A DNA stretch of 56,459 nucleotides, from IMG/VR virus record IMGVR_UViG_3300044617_001663, positions 1-56,459 of that record; one strand, written 5' to 3'. This DNA is from a virus. Shown here piece by piece: positions 27,065 through 35,874 of this stretch. The translations under genes were made by a program, and so were the position numbers. Position 1 is the stretch's first letter, and every line of letters starts with the position of its first letter. The notes beneath the pieces were generated by a model. The model searched no databases. It was not told the origin of the DNA and saw only the letters and a program-made list of their open reading frames with translations.

Positions 27065-29071
27065 ATGGGATTCCAAGTTAGCCCCGGTGTAGAAATTAAA
27101 GAATTCGATTTAACAGCCATCGTTCCTGCTGTTACAACAACCCCTGCTGGTTTCGTAGGAGCCTTTGAGTGGGGTCCTACAGAGCAAAGAGTTTTAATAA
27201 ATAGCGAAAAAACTCTAAGAGAAACATTTTTTAAGCCATCTAGAAATGAATTTTATTCAACTTCTTGGTTTGTTGCCCAAAACTTTTTAACATATGGCAG
27301 CAATTTACTTGTTGGAAGAGTTCTCTTAGATAATGATACAAATGCATTCTGCCCTGGTTCTAATTGGAGAGATGCATCAGGAAATGTTACAATTCCTTCA
27401 GGCGAATCAGTATTAATCAAAAATAGACAAGATTTTGAAGAATTATACGGTGAAAAAATCAAAGGAACTTGGGATTTCACCTTTGCTGCAAAATATCCAG
27501 GTCTTCTTGGAAATGGTATTAAAGTAATTGTTTATGATATCAAAGAAGATCAATTTGATAGAGATAATTTATCATCAACTGTTTGGGGTCAAAGATCAAT
27601 AGATCCAGAAGATGCAGATATTATCATAGGATATGTAAACAAACAAGCCCCAAATACAAGTTCATATGCTGCAAATATACTTGCTGGTGCAGAGGATGAA
27701 ATACACGTAGTTGTAGTAGACTCTTTAGGAAAAATTACAGGAAGTAAAAACACAGTATTGGAAACCTATTTAGGTCTATCTAAAGCTCCAAGTGCTAAAA
27801 ATCCAGATGGAAGCACAAATTATTGGAGAAATGTAATTAATAACAAATCTCTTTACATTTGGGCCGGTGAAAGTCCTTATCTTGAGGAAGTAGCAGAACT
27901 AGACCCATCAGAACCTAATCAAGTAGATAAACCAATAAGTGGTGGAGTTGCTAGTTCTGGTAAGCCACCTTTACAATTCTATGGTGCAATAACAGGAGAA
28001 AAAGCACAAAAAATAGGAGAAAATTATAATTTAATTCTTTCCGCAACTACAGGTCACATCGACTGGGATGAAGAAGTTAGTATATCTTTCCCATATGATA
28101 GATGTGGTATTATGGTCCACGAATTGGATTATGGTACATTAACATCAGTCGTTACTTCTGGTGATAGAATGGATGCAGAAGCAAATGTTGCCGCAACATT
28201 TGAACAATTATTCGGTGATACTGAAGAAGTTGACGTATCACTACTCATCGCTGGTGATTTGAGAAATGAAGTAAACAACAATACAATAATTGCTTTGGCA
28301 GAGAAAAGAAAGGATTGCGTTACATTCGTTTCTCCATCTACCAGTGCAATAATTGAAGCAGCACCAGCAGACAGAGCAAATATAGTATTGAGTTATAGAA
28401 ATGGAACAGATGGATATGTTGGAATAACATCATCTTCATACGCAGTCATGGATAGCGGTCCAAAGTATCAATATGATCGTTACAATGACCGTTTCATATA
28501 CGTTCCAATGTGTGGTGATATCGCAGGATGCTGTGTAAGAACAGACACAACGAGAGATCCTTGGTATTCGCCTGCAGGATATGATCGTGGTCGTATCAAC
28601 AATATCGTTAAATTGGTTTACAATCCAAATAAGGAAGAACGTGATTTACTATACCAAAAAGGTGTAAATCCTGTAGTAACTTTCCAAGGATCTGGTGCAA
28701 TTCTTTTCGGTGATAAGACTCTTCAATTGAAGGCATCTGCTTTTGATAGAATCAATGTACGCCGTCTCTTCATCGTTCTAGAGAAGGCAATTGCAACAGC
28801 AGCCAAGTTCCAATTGTTCGAATTCAACGATGCATTCACTCGTAATCAATTCAGACAATTAGTTGAACCATTCCTCCGTGACGTACAAGGTCGTAGAGGC
28901 ATCAGTTCATACGCAGTTGTTTGCGATGAAAGCAACAATCCTCCAAGCATAATTGATTCTAACCAATTCGTTGCTGACATCTTTGTTGCTCCTGCTCGTA
29001 GCATCAATTTCATTAAGTTGAACTTTGTTGCTACACCAACAGGAATACAATTTGCTGAATTTGGTGGATAA
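27065..29071 (+). CDS. 18: Tail sheath protein gp18
   Basis: The contractile sheath subunit. The opening SPGVEIKEFDLTAIVPAVTT and FVGAFEWGP are standard sheath motifs. The C-terminal part carries the conserved sheath fold: SAIIEAAPADRANIVLSYRN, DRYNDRFIYVPMCGD, a CVRTDTTRDPWYSPAGYDRG stretch, LYQKGVNPVVTF, FDRINVRRLFIVLEKAI and the last strand INFIKLNFVATPTGIQFAEF. Length is 668 residues against 659 in T4. Codons become visibly more C- and G-ending after about 28440, coinciding with the conserved C-terminal domain. Strong AAGGAG before the start. Confidence 0.97.
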   Translation: MGFQVSPGVEIKEFDLTAIVPAVTTTPAGFVGAFEWGPTEQRVLINSEKTLRETFFKPSRNEFYSTSWFVAQNFLTYGSNLLVGRVLLDNDTNAFCPGSNWRDASGNVTIPSGESVLIKNRQDFEELYGEKIKGTWDFTFAAKYPGLLGNGIKVIVYDIKEDQFDRDNLSSTVWGQRSIDPEDADIIIGYVNKQAPNTSSYAANILAGAEDEIHVVVVDSLGKITGSKNTVLETYLGLSKAPSAKNPDGSTNYWRNVINNKSLYIWAGESPYLEEVAELDPSEPNQVDKPISGGVASSGKPPLQFYGAITGEKAQKIGENYNLILSATTGHIDWDEEVSISFPYDRCGIMVHELDYGTLTSVVTSGDRMDAEANVAATFEQLFGDTEEVDVSLLIAGDLRNEVNNNTIIALAEKRKDCVTFVSPSTSAIIEAAPADRANIVLSYRNGTDGYVGITSSSYAVMDSGPKYQYDRYNDRFIYVPMCGDIAGCCVRTDTTRDPWYSPAGYDRGRINNIVKLVYNPNKEERDLLYQKGVNPVVTFQGSGAILFGDKTLQLKASAFDRINVRRLFIVLEKAIATAAKFQLFEFNDAFTRNQFRQLVEPFLRDVQGRRGISSYAVVCDESNNPPSIIDSNQFVADIFVAPARSINFIKLNFVATPTGIQFAEFGG

Positions 29072-29085
29072 TTTATTAAAAAGGA

Positions 29086-29093
29086 TATAAATA
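29086..29093 (+). promoter_or_regulatory. T4-type late promoter TATAAATA before gene 19
   Basis: An exact TATAAATA lies 23 bases before ATG 29117, within the 45-base gap between sheath and tube genes, followed by AGGAG at 29105-29109. It would allow the tube gene to be transcribed separately from the sheath gene. Confidence 0.65.
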
Positions 29094-29116
29094 AAAGAGG
29101 AAAATAGGAGAAATAA

Positions 29117-29875
29117 ATGGCAGACTCATCAATCAATTCCTTCATGTCGGCATTTGACGGCGGCGCAAAACCAAATCTTTACTCTGTAAATGTTTCTTGC
29201 CCTGCCCTTGGTAATGCTTTTCAAAATCTTCAGTTCTTTTGTAGAGCAACCACTCTCCCTTCCTCACAATTAGGAGAGATTGTATTACCATATCTTGGTC
29301 GTATGGCTAAGTATCCCGGTGACCGTTTTTATGATCCATGGTCAATTACTGTAATCAATACTCAAGACATGCAATTAAGAAAAGTATTTGAATATTGGAA
29401 TGAATTGTTTAATTCACATGCAGGAAACGTTTCTGCATCAACAAATCCAAGACAACTTTTTGGTGGTGCAACAATTACACAATTGGCTCGTAATTATCAA
29501 CCAGTTCGTTCATATTTCTTAGCAGAAGTTTATCCTTCAGCAATAAGCCCAGTCGGAATGGGTTTCGCTGATGATAACGTAATATCAGAATTTGAAGTTA
29601 CATTAACATATTCATATTTCATCACAGATACCTCTGCTGCAGTCAATGGGGTTGGAATATTCAGCGGAAATCCACTTGCCAATCCCGGAGCAATTGGTGG
29701 TGGCGCTCCTGCTGGCGCAATTCCTGCATTCGGTGGTGTAGGTGGTCTAGGTGGAGGATTTGGTCTACCTGGAGCATTTGGACAATCCAGTTCAGGTGGC
29801 TTCTCTTTCCAAAATAAGAACTTCGGATTCAGCATTGGCGGAAGCAATTCCAGCTTTGGTTCAGGTATAGGATAA
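29117..29875 (+). CDS. 19: Tail tube protein gp19 with glycine-rich C-terminal extension
   Basis: The inner tail-tube subunit. Residues about 15-175 follow the tube fold: PNLYSVNVSCP, FFCRATTLPSSQLGEIVLPY, GDRFYDPWSITVINTQDMQL, KVFEYWNELFN, and the late strand EFEVTLTYSYF. T4 gp19 is 163 residues; this one is 252 because of a tail of about 75 residues rich in Gly, Ala, Pro, Ser and Phe, including GGVGGLGGGFGLPGAFGQ and FSFQNKNFGFSIGG. The tail should be disordered or surface-exposed. Late promoter and AGGAG upstream. Confidence 0.93.
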   Translation: MADSSINSFMSAFDGGAKPNLYSVNVSCPALGNAFQNLQFFCRATTLPSSQLGEIVLPYLGRMAKYPGDRFYDPWSITVINTQDMQLRKVFEYWNELFNSHAGNVSASTNPRQLFGGATITQLARNYQPVRSYFLAEVYPSAISPVGMGFADDNVISEFEVTLTYSYFITDTSAAVNGVGIFSGNPLANPGAIGGGAPAGAIPAFGGVGGLGGGFGLPGAFGQSSSGGFSFQNKNFGFSIGGSNSSFGSGIG

Positions 29876-29883
29876 TAAGAAGT

Positions 29884-29917
29884 AATATACTCCTACATAT
29901 AACTGAGGAGTTATATT
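29884..29917 (+). promoter_or_regulatory. Inverted repeat able to occlude the gene 20 ribosome binding site
   Basis: Left arm AATATACTCCT (29884-29894) pairs with right arm AGGAGTTATATT (29906-29917) as an 11-bp stem with one bulged T and an 11-base loop. The right arm contains the gene 20 Shine-Dalgarno (AGGAG, 29906-29910) and ends at the ATG (29918). It could work as a translational switch for the portal gene, or as an attenuator after gene 19. Confidence 0.5.
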
Positions 29918-31540
29918 ATGGCTTTCAAATTATTCGGGTACAGTTTTACCAAAGAATCAAAAGAAAATTTAATATCTTTCGTTCCGGAAGATCTAAATGA
30001 TGGCTCATCGATTATCGCAGCAGGCGGTACGATGGGCTATTATGTAGATCTTGATGGAACAATTCGTAGTGATATAGAATTAATAAAAAGATATAGAGAA
30101 ATGTCTCTCCATGCAGAGATTGAACTTGCAATTGATGATATTATAAATGAAGCAATTGCAGATGATGCTACGGGAAGATATGTAACTTTAGATCTAGATA
30201 AAACAAATCTTCCTCCTATCATAAGACAAATTATAATTGAAGAATTTGAAAGAATTTTAACTTTATTAAATTTTAATCGTTATGGAAAAGAACTTTTCCG
30301 TAAATGGTATATCGATGGTAGATTATATTTTCATAAAATATTAGGAGATGATCCAAGAGAAGGAATTAAAGAATTAAGACAAATTGATCCCATCTACATC
30401 AAAAAAGTAAGAGAAGTTAGAAAGAATGATCAAGTTCTTGGAGTACCAGTTGTAGAGCAAGTCGATGAATATTATTTGTTTTCTGCATTTGAAAAATCAA
30501 ATGCATATGATACTCAAGGATTGAAGATTTCGGTAGATTCTATTTCATATTGCCATTCTGGTCTTTACGATGCGCAATCTAAACGTGTGGTAGGCTATCT
30601 TCACAAAGCAATCAAGCCACTCAATCAATTAAGAATGATTGAAGATGCTACAGTCATTTATCGCATATCCCGTGCTCCAGAAAGAAGAGTATTTTACATA
30701 GACGTAGGTTCTCTACCAAAAAATAAAGCAGAACAATATCTTCGTGATATTATGAATAAGTTCCGCAATAAAGTTGTTTATGATGCAGCAACCGGAGAAG
30801 TTCGTGATGATCGTAAACATATGCACATGTTAGAAGATTTCTGGCTTCCACGTAGAGAAGGTGGTCGTGGTACTCAAATTGAAACTCTTCCTGCAGGACA
30901 AAATCTAGGAGAGATGGGCGATGTTCTTTATTTTCAAAAGAATTTATGGAGGGCATTAAATATCCCAATGACTCGTATGGAAGCCGAAAATGGTTTCAAT
31001 ATGGGAAGATCCTCCGAAATTACAAGAGATGAATTAAAATTCTCAAAATTTATTAATTCATTAAGAATGAAATTTTCAGATTTCTTTCTTGATATTCTCA
31101 AAACTCAATTACTTGCAAAACAAGTTATGAGTCAAGAGGATTGGGAGGCAATAGAACAAAAAATTACGTTTGTTTTTTCGACCGATTCATACTTTACAGA
31201 ATCAAAACAAGCAGAAATAATGAAAGATCGTCTTGCAATGCTTAGAGATGCTGCTGACTTTGTAGGAAGATATTACTCTGAAAGATGGGTAAGAAAGAAT
31301 ATTCTACGTCAAACAGAAGATGATATAGATGAAATGAACGCCGAAATTGAAGTAGATAGGCAAAAAGAACTTGAGAGACAACAACAAGAAATGGCTATGC
31401 AAGCAGAACAACAAGCTCAAATGCAACAGCAACAACAGGGAGCCCCTGCAGAAGGTCAAGAGCAAACTCCAACCGGAGAAGCGACTGCAACTTCCTCTAC
31501 ATTAGGAGAAATAGTTTTCGATGCCAGCAGCTTACTATGA
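29918..31540 (+). CDS. 20: Portal vertex protein gp20
   Basis: The dodecameric DNA entry channel that initiates head assembly. Diagnostic blocks are YREMSLHAEIELAIDDIINE near residue 65, LRQIDPIYIKKVREVRK, IKPLNQLRMIEDATVIYRIS, PERRVFYIDVGSLPKNKAEQ, KHMHMLEDFWLPRREGGRGT and NIPMTRMEAENGFNMGRSSE. Length is 540 residues against 524 in T4, with a Gln/Ala/Thr-rich C-terminal tail beyond residue about 490. The next gene starts inside the last 20 bases of this one. Confidence 0.97.
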   Translation: MAFKLFGYSFTKESKENLISFVPEDLNDGSSIIAAGGTMGYYVDLDGTIRSDIELIKRYREMSLHAEIELAIDDIINEAIADDATGRYVTLDLDKTNLPPIIRQIIIEEFERILTLLNFNRYGKELFRKWYIDGRLYFHKILGDDPREGIKELRQIDPIYIKKVREVRKNDQVLGVPVVEQVDEYYLFSAFEKSNAYDTQGLKISVDSISYCHSGLYDAQSKRVVGYLHKAIKPLNQLRMIEDATVIYRISRAPERRVFYIDVGSLPKNKAEQYLRDIMNKFRNKVVYDAATGEVRDDRKHMHMLEDFWLPRREGGRGTQIETLPAGQNLGEMGDVLYFQKNLWRALNIPMTRMEAENGFNMGRSSEITRDELKFSKFINSLRMKFSDFFLDILKTQLLAKQVMSQEDWEAIEQKITFVFSTDSYFTESKQAEIMKDRLAMLRDAADFVGRYYSERWVRKNILRQTEDDIDEMNAEIEVDRQKELERQQQEMAMQAEQQAQMQQQQQGAPAEGQEQTPTGEATATSSTLGEIVFDASSLL

Positions 31541-32027
31541 CATAACAACTGACGAAGGTGCAACATTTCGTTTAAAACTAAAGTACATGGATACTTTTGG
31601 TAAAGTTTATAATTTAATTGATCCTGTACCACCATTTGGTTTTGAGGAAAGATTCACTACAAATGATCCTAACAATCCATATCAAATTAAAGCATATGCC
31701 AGAATGGAAGTTCGCAACTCACACGACGGACAGATAGTTGGATTGGTTGGCACACCCGGAACTTCAATTGAAAATACATTAAGTGGAAATTCTGAATATA
31801 CAGTATCTCCTATAAAAATAGAATTAGGTGATGGTGGAACTTCACAAACTGAACCAAACATAATAATAACAATTGAAGCAGCAAAAATGGCAAGAGTTCA
31901 ATACGGAAGATATCTTTATGATATTGATATATGTTTTACACAGGATATCGTAGGTCATCCGAATGAAGTTATATTTAAAATATTACAGGGTAGATTCATA
32001 GTAAATCCAAGTATCACTAGACAGTAA
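31521..32027 (+). CDS. Ig-like beta-sandwich small structural protein (copy 1)
   Basis: A 168-residue protein beginning in the last 20 bases of gene 20, with AGGAG 13 bases before its ATG. It opens YYDITTDEGATFRLKLKYMD and ends GRYLYDIDICF, then KILQGRFIVNPSITR. That order (YDI, EG.SF.L...Y.D, long middle, Y.YDI, I.KGRF.V) recurs in the 137-residue protein at 51892, so the two are paralogues or share a domain. Small Ig-like proteins of this design are common in phage baseplate and fibre regions. Each copy is followed within 15 bases by a large appendage-type gene. Role as an adaptor or head/tail decoration is inferred. Confidence 0.62.
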   Translation: MPAAYYDITTDEGATFRLKLKYMDTFGKVYNLIDPVPPFGFEERFTTNDPNNPYQIKAYARMEVRNSHDGQIVGLVGTPGTSIENTLSGNSEYTVSPIKIELGDGGTSQTEPNIIITIEAAKMARVQYGRYLYDIDICFTQDIVGHPNEVIFKILQGRFIVNPSITRQ

Positions 32028-32030
32028 AAA

Positions 32031-34961
32031 ATGCAAGATTTTTTAATAGAAGTTATAAATTATGTCCCATCTTACTATCCTTTCACAGAAAGAGATGGTT
32101 CTATTGGAATTGCTGACTTCTATGCCCAACAGCCAGTATCAAACTTCAAAAAATTGCATGATGATCCTGTTTATAGAAACTTTCAAGCAACTTGTGATGT
32201 CATAGGAGTTCCTGTTGGGCCTTGCAATAAGTTATTGAAAGGTACGCAACTTGAATGCGTAAGAAAACCACCTCCATCAATAAGTCCACCTCCAATATGT
32301 CAAGACAATAATGGAATTACATTACCATGCCGTTGCAGTTGCACCGGCTCTTGTCTTTATAGAGAAGGGAAAACATCAGACTATATTGAGGATTGGGATA
32401 GGCAAGAATTATTGGAATTAATTGATTCTGTAAGATTGTTTCCAGAAATCGATACAACAGATTTAAATAATACTTCTATTGATAACAATTACAATAGATT
32501 GATAACTCATGAACTTGCAGGAAATGCTTATTGGATAGGATTACCACCATCTTGTGATGGAATTTGGATAACAATAGTAAGTTGTGAAGACTCGGAATTT
32601 ATAGGATTTTACGAATTAACTTCTCCTGTATTTGGTATTGGAAATCAAGTAGAATTAAAAGGCAGAGGGCAAAGAGTAAAAATAGAAACAGAAACTCCTG
32701 GAGTTTACAAAAAATATCAAGTATATTATTCTTATGAATTTGAATATAAACTAGAAATTACTCCTCCAAATCAAATGACTTTTAGATTGGCAGATTCCAA
32801 TATAATTCAAAATGCAGAAAATGATGATTTCCAATCAAATCTTGCAGAAGAGGAAATTAATACATATTCTCGTTTTTGTTATGATGAATTTGTGTCATTT
32901 ACTGCTAGAAGTTGCATAAAAAATAATAGTACACAAGGAACTCTAGGAAAAATACCTTGTGTTTGCGAAGAAGAATTCAACACAAGTTTTAATACTTCTG
33001 ATGCAGTCAAATATGTTTTGAAAAAGGATGTTCCATATGAAAGATTGCAATATGGAACATTTTCTTATGAAAATGAAGAAACACAAATTGCAATGAATGC
33101 CTCATTTGATGAAGTTCCTCCTCCAGATGGGCTTGCTTCTAATACTTTAATTTACGAATTTTATGACGCTTTTTCCAGAGATGTCATAAGATGGAATCAA
33201 TCTGGAACTTGGGAAGATAGTAATCAAGAGGAAAACTGGTATTCGTGGGAAAGAAAACAACCACTTGATGCATTCATATGGGATAATGAAAAAATTTACA
33301 ATTCTTGCTATGATCTTTTAAGTCAAAAGAAAAGAGAAAATCTAAGAGATGAAGTTCCACCATGCGAAAACGTAATGTGTGGAAGAGTTGAAATTAATGC
33401 AAATCCAAATGGATCAAAATTTAGTAATTGGAAAAATGCTATAGAGAATAATAATTTTACAGGTATTACTTCTGCACAAATTTTAGAATGGAATATGTTC
33501 TCCAAATTTGGATTCCCAACTGCTTATGTTTATAATCCTTTTGCCTCTAACCAACTCAAAGATTTATGGTATGATGAAATAAACAATAGGTTTATAGATG
33601 GTGGGACATTCAAGGCAGAAAAATCTCAATTTACGATTCCGTGTTTTCCAAAAATAAAGTGCGAACAAGGATTTATCCGAGTTACAAACGTATTGGATGT
33701 TGCAAGACCTTGTTCATTAAAATATGGTGGTCAATGGACAAATGAAAATACGGGTGAAATAACAACAACGACTGCAGGGGGAGCAATCCATGATTTATTT
33801 GTTGGAATTGACTTCAGACCCAATTCAGGTTGTTCTGAAACTTGTCCTGAATGTTCCCCTGCAGATTGCTGTGTAAGTAAGAATGGTTCTTTTGAAATAA
33901 TTTCAGGACCAATAGGTTTAGTTGCATATAACACTATTTCAGTAACTGAAGATGAAAATTCTGATTTGCAAATTAAAGAGGCAATTAAGAGTCTTGACTT
34001 GACTTTTATGGAATGCTACTTGGAAAACTGCAATAGTAGAGGTCTAGAACTAAATTATAAAAATTGCATTGAAAATAATTTATCTCCCGATGATTGTGAT
34101 GGAACTTTAGAAGATTGCTGCAAGCAATATGCTATAGAAGCATGTATAGCACAATATGAAAATAATGATAATTTTGCTTGCAATAATCAAAGTATAACGG
34201 AAGCAAATTTCACAAGAATACAAGAATTCGTGTGGAATTTCAAAGGTTCTCCTCTTTCATCGTGCAATGAAAATCCTCAATTGGGTGCTCCATTCCAGTG
34301 CGCATATGAAGTTAATCCATTAAGACCAAGTAATCTGTACTACACTGAAATATACGAAGGTCAATGCTTGGTAAGCACTACAAGAGGAGATTCTTCATGT
34401 AATGATGGAAATGAATATTGTGAAATAGTAACTAAAGATAAAAGAACATCACCATTATATTTCGCAGGGAATACTAAATCAACTCATACATGTCCAATAA
34501 CCTTCTGCAGCAAATGTATAGAAGGAACTACTTCTGATTGTTCCTGTTGCGGAATTAATAACATAACAAGCAAAGAAAATAGATCAAGTCAATCAGTATT
34601 TAATGATTGTGGTTCTTGTTCTGGTAATGAAAAATGTTGCCCAGAATGCTGCTCAGTATGCAATGAATTTGGAAATGATGCTTGTGGATTAAATTCACAA
34701 TTTATTAGTCCAAATTGGTCATCAGAAATGCCATGTGGTGTTCCCCCTTGCGAATGGTATTACTTGGACTGGCTAGATTGTGTTCAAAAATGCTTACCCG
34801 GAGATCTTTCGGGAAATGATTGTGAAAATGCATGTTCATATAATCCCAATTTTGAATGTAATTGCGATGATTTATATCAAAAATATCAAGATTGTGATGT
34901 AGATGAAGAATATAGCGATGATGGTACTACAAATAGCGGGGGATTTGGTGGTTCAATTTAA
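32031..34961 (+). CDS. Large cysteine-rich structural protein (about 61 Cys in 976 residues)
   Basis: It begins MQDFLIEVINYVPSYYPFTE and has alternating Cys-poor beta-rich stretches and dense Cys clusters: PCRCSCTGSC near residue 100, CSETCPECSPADCC near 600, and SDCSCCGINN to CGSCSGNEKCCPECCSVC near 845-885. Residues about 370-550 are rich in Trp, Tyr and Asn and look carbohydrate-binding in character, but I recognise no family. The C-terminus is acidic and Gly-rich. There is no signal peptide. It starts 3 bases after the Ig-like gene; together they separate gp20 from the gp67-like and gp21 genes, which are adjacent in T4. Virion attachment or metal binding is inference. Confidence 0.62.
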   Translation: MQDFLIEVINYVPSYYPFTERDGSIGIADFYAQQPVSNFKKLHDDPVYRNFQATCDVIGVPVGPCNKLLKGTQLECVRKPPPSISPPPICQDNNGITLPCRCSCTGSCLYREGKTSDYIEDWDRQELLELIDSVRLFPEIDTTDLNNTSIDNNYNRLITHELAGNAYWIGLPPSCDGIWITIVSCEDSEFIGFYELTSPVFGIGNQVELKGRGQRVKIETETPGVYKKYQVYYSYEFEYKLEITPPNQMTFRLADSNIIQNAENDDFQSNLAEEEINTYSRFCYDEFVSFTARSCIKNNSTQGTLGKIPCVCEEEFNTSFNTSDAVKYVLKKDVPYERLQYGTFSYENEETQIAMNASFDEVPPPDGLASNTLIYEFYDAFSRDVIRWNQSGTWEDSNQEENWYSWERKQPLDAFIWDNEKIYNSCYDLLSQKKRENLRDEVPPCENVMCGRVEINANPNGSKFSNWKNAIENNNFTGITSAQILEWNMFSKFGFPTAYVYNPFASNQLKDLWYDEINNRFIDGGTFKAEKSQFTIPCFPKIKCEQGFIRVTNVLDVARPCSLKYGGQWTNENTGEITTTTAGGAIHDLFVGIDFRPNSGCSETCPECSPADCCVSKNGSFEIISGPIGLVAYNTISVTEDENSDLQIKEAIKSLDLTFMECYLENCNSRGLELNYKNCIENNLSPDDCDGTLEDCCKQYAIEACIAQYENNDNFACNNQSITEANFTRIQEFVWNFKGSPLSSCNENPQLGAPFQCAYEVNPLRPSNLYYTEIYEGQCLVSTTRGDSSCNDGNEYCEIVTKDKRTSPLYFAGNTKSTHTCPITFCSKCIEGTTSDCSCCGINNITSKENRSSQSVFNDCGSCSGNEKCCPECCSVCNEFGNDACGLNSQFISPNWSSEMPCGVPPCEWYYLDWLDCVQKCLPGDLSGNDCENACSYNPNFECNCDDLYQKYQDCDVDEEYSDDGTTNSGGFGGSI

Positions 34962-34973
34962 ACAATAAACTAT

Positions 34974-34981
34974 TATATATA
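34974..34981 (+). promoter_or_regulatory. Possible late promoter variant TATATATA before the gp67-like gene
   Basis: TATATATA lies 18 bases before ATG 35000 in the 38-base gap after the Cys-rich gene, with ATAGGAG between. It matches the variant seen before genes 18 and 23. Confidence 0.45.
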
Positions 34982-34999
34982 CAAATATAGGAGATTTTT

Positions 35000-35176
35000 A
35001 TGGACACTTCAAATATTATAAAAAATATAGCATTCGGCAACTATGAGGCTGCTAAAGATGCTATTAATCACGCTTTATTAACAAAAACCGCAATGGCACT
35101 TGATGAAAAGAAAAAAGAAGTAGCCAAAAAGATGTACTGTGAAGAATGTAATTCTTCAAAAAAAATTAAGGATTAA
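35000..35176 (+). CDS. 67: Prohead core protein gp67-like (58 residues)
   Basis: A short gene with AGGAG 5 bases upstream, placed directly before gp21 where T4 has gene 67. The protein begins MDTSNIIKNIAFGNYEAAKD and continues LLTKTAMALDEKKKEVAKKM. This matches the helical block of T4 gp67 (IKSNDLVAARKLFAEAM followed by RTIDLIKEEKIAIARNF) in hydrophobic spacing. T4 gp67 then has a long Asp/Glu tail; this protein instead stops after a CEEC motif and a few Lys, and the acidic run is found at the N-terminus of gp22. A role in the scaffold core is inferred from position and this match. Confidence 0.72.
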   Translation: MDTSNIIKNIAFGNYEAAKDAINHALLTKTAMALDEKKKEVAKKMYCEECNSSKKIKD

Positions 35177-35185
35177 TGTCTTAAA

Positions 35186-35827
35186 ATGAAACTAATAACA
35201 GAAACAACACACGATTTAAAATATCTTGCAGAAGAAACTGCTGGTGGAAAAAACTACCGCATTGAGGGAGTTTTCATGCAAGCAAATACAAAAAATCGTA
35301 ATGGTAGAATTTACGAATCAAATATATTAAATAAAGAAGTTGGCCGTTATTTAAAAGAATATGTACAAAATAACCGTGCTATGGGAGAATTGGGTCACCC
35401 TGAAGGTCCAACACTCAATTTGGAAAGAGTTTCCCATCTTATCACAGATCTTAAAATTAATGGAAATGATGTAATTGGAACTGCAAAAGTTCTTGGTACA
35501 CCATATGGAAAAATTGTAGAAAATCTTATTGATTCTGGCGTAAAACTAGGCGTTTCTAGCCGTGGCATGGGTTCTCTAAAAGAAGTAAATGGCGTTCAGA
35601 TGGTACAAGAAGACTTCATGCTAGCAGCCGTTGACATTGTAGCCGATCCCTCTGCCCCTAATGCCTTCGTAAATGGCATCATGGAAGGTAAGGAATGGGT
35701 ATGGGAAAATGGTTCATTTAAACAAGTAGATCTTGAAAATGCCAGAAGAATAATACAAAAAACATCAAAAAGAAACCTAGAAGAACAAAAATTAGAGATA
35801 TTTAAGAGATTTTTAGGTCATATTTGA
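35186..35827 (+). CDS. 21: Prohead core protease gp21
   Basis: The serine protease that matures the prohead by cutting scaffold and capsid proteins. The conserved elements are GVFMQANTKNRNGRIY near residues 28-43, AMGELGHPEG with the candidate catalytic His71, GVKLGVSSRGMG with candidate Ser124/125, and DFMLAAVDIVADPSAPNAFV. Length is 213 residues, near T4 gp21. It follows the gp67-like gene by 9 bases and precedes scaffold and capsid, its substrates. Confidence 0.95.
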   Translation: MKLITETTHDLKYLAEETAGGKNYRIEGVFMQANTKNRNGRIYESNILNKEVGRYLKEYVQNNRAMGELGHPEGPTLNLERVSHLITDLKINGNDVIGTAKVLGTPYGKIVENLIDSGVKLGVSSRGMGSLKEVNGVQMVQEDFMLAAVDIVADPSAPNAFVNGIMEGKEWVWENGSFKQVDLENARRIIQKTSKRNLEEQKLEIFKRFLGHI

Positions 35828-35839
35828 AAAGTTAAATAT

Positions 35840-35847
35840 TATAAATA
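35840..35847 (+). promoter_or_regulatory. T4-type late promoter TATAAATA before gene 22
   Basis: An exact TATAAATA lies 27 bases before ATG 35875 in the 47-base gap between protease and scaffold genes, followed by ATAGGAGAA. It would raise scaffold expression relative to the protease. Confidence 0.65.
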
Positions 35848-35874
35848 ACTAAGATAATGAAATAGGAGAATTCA

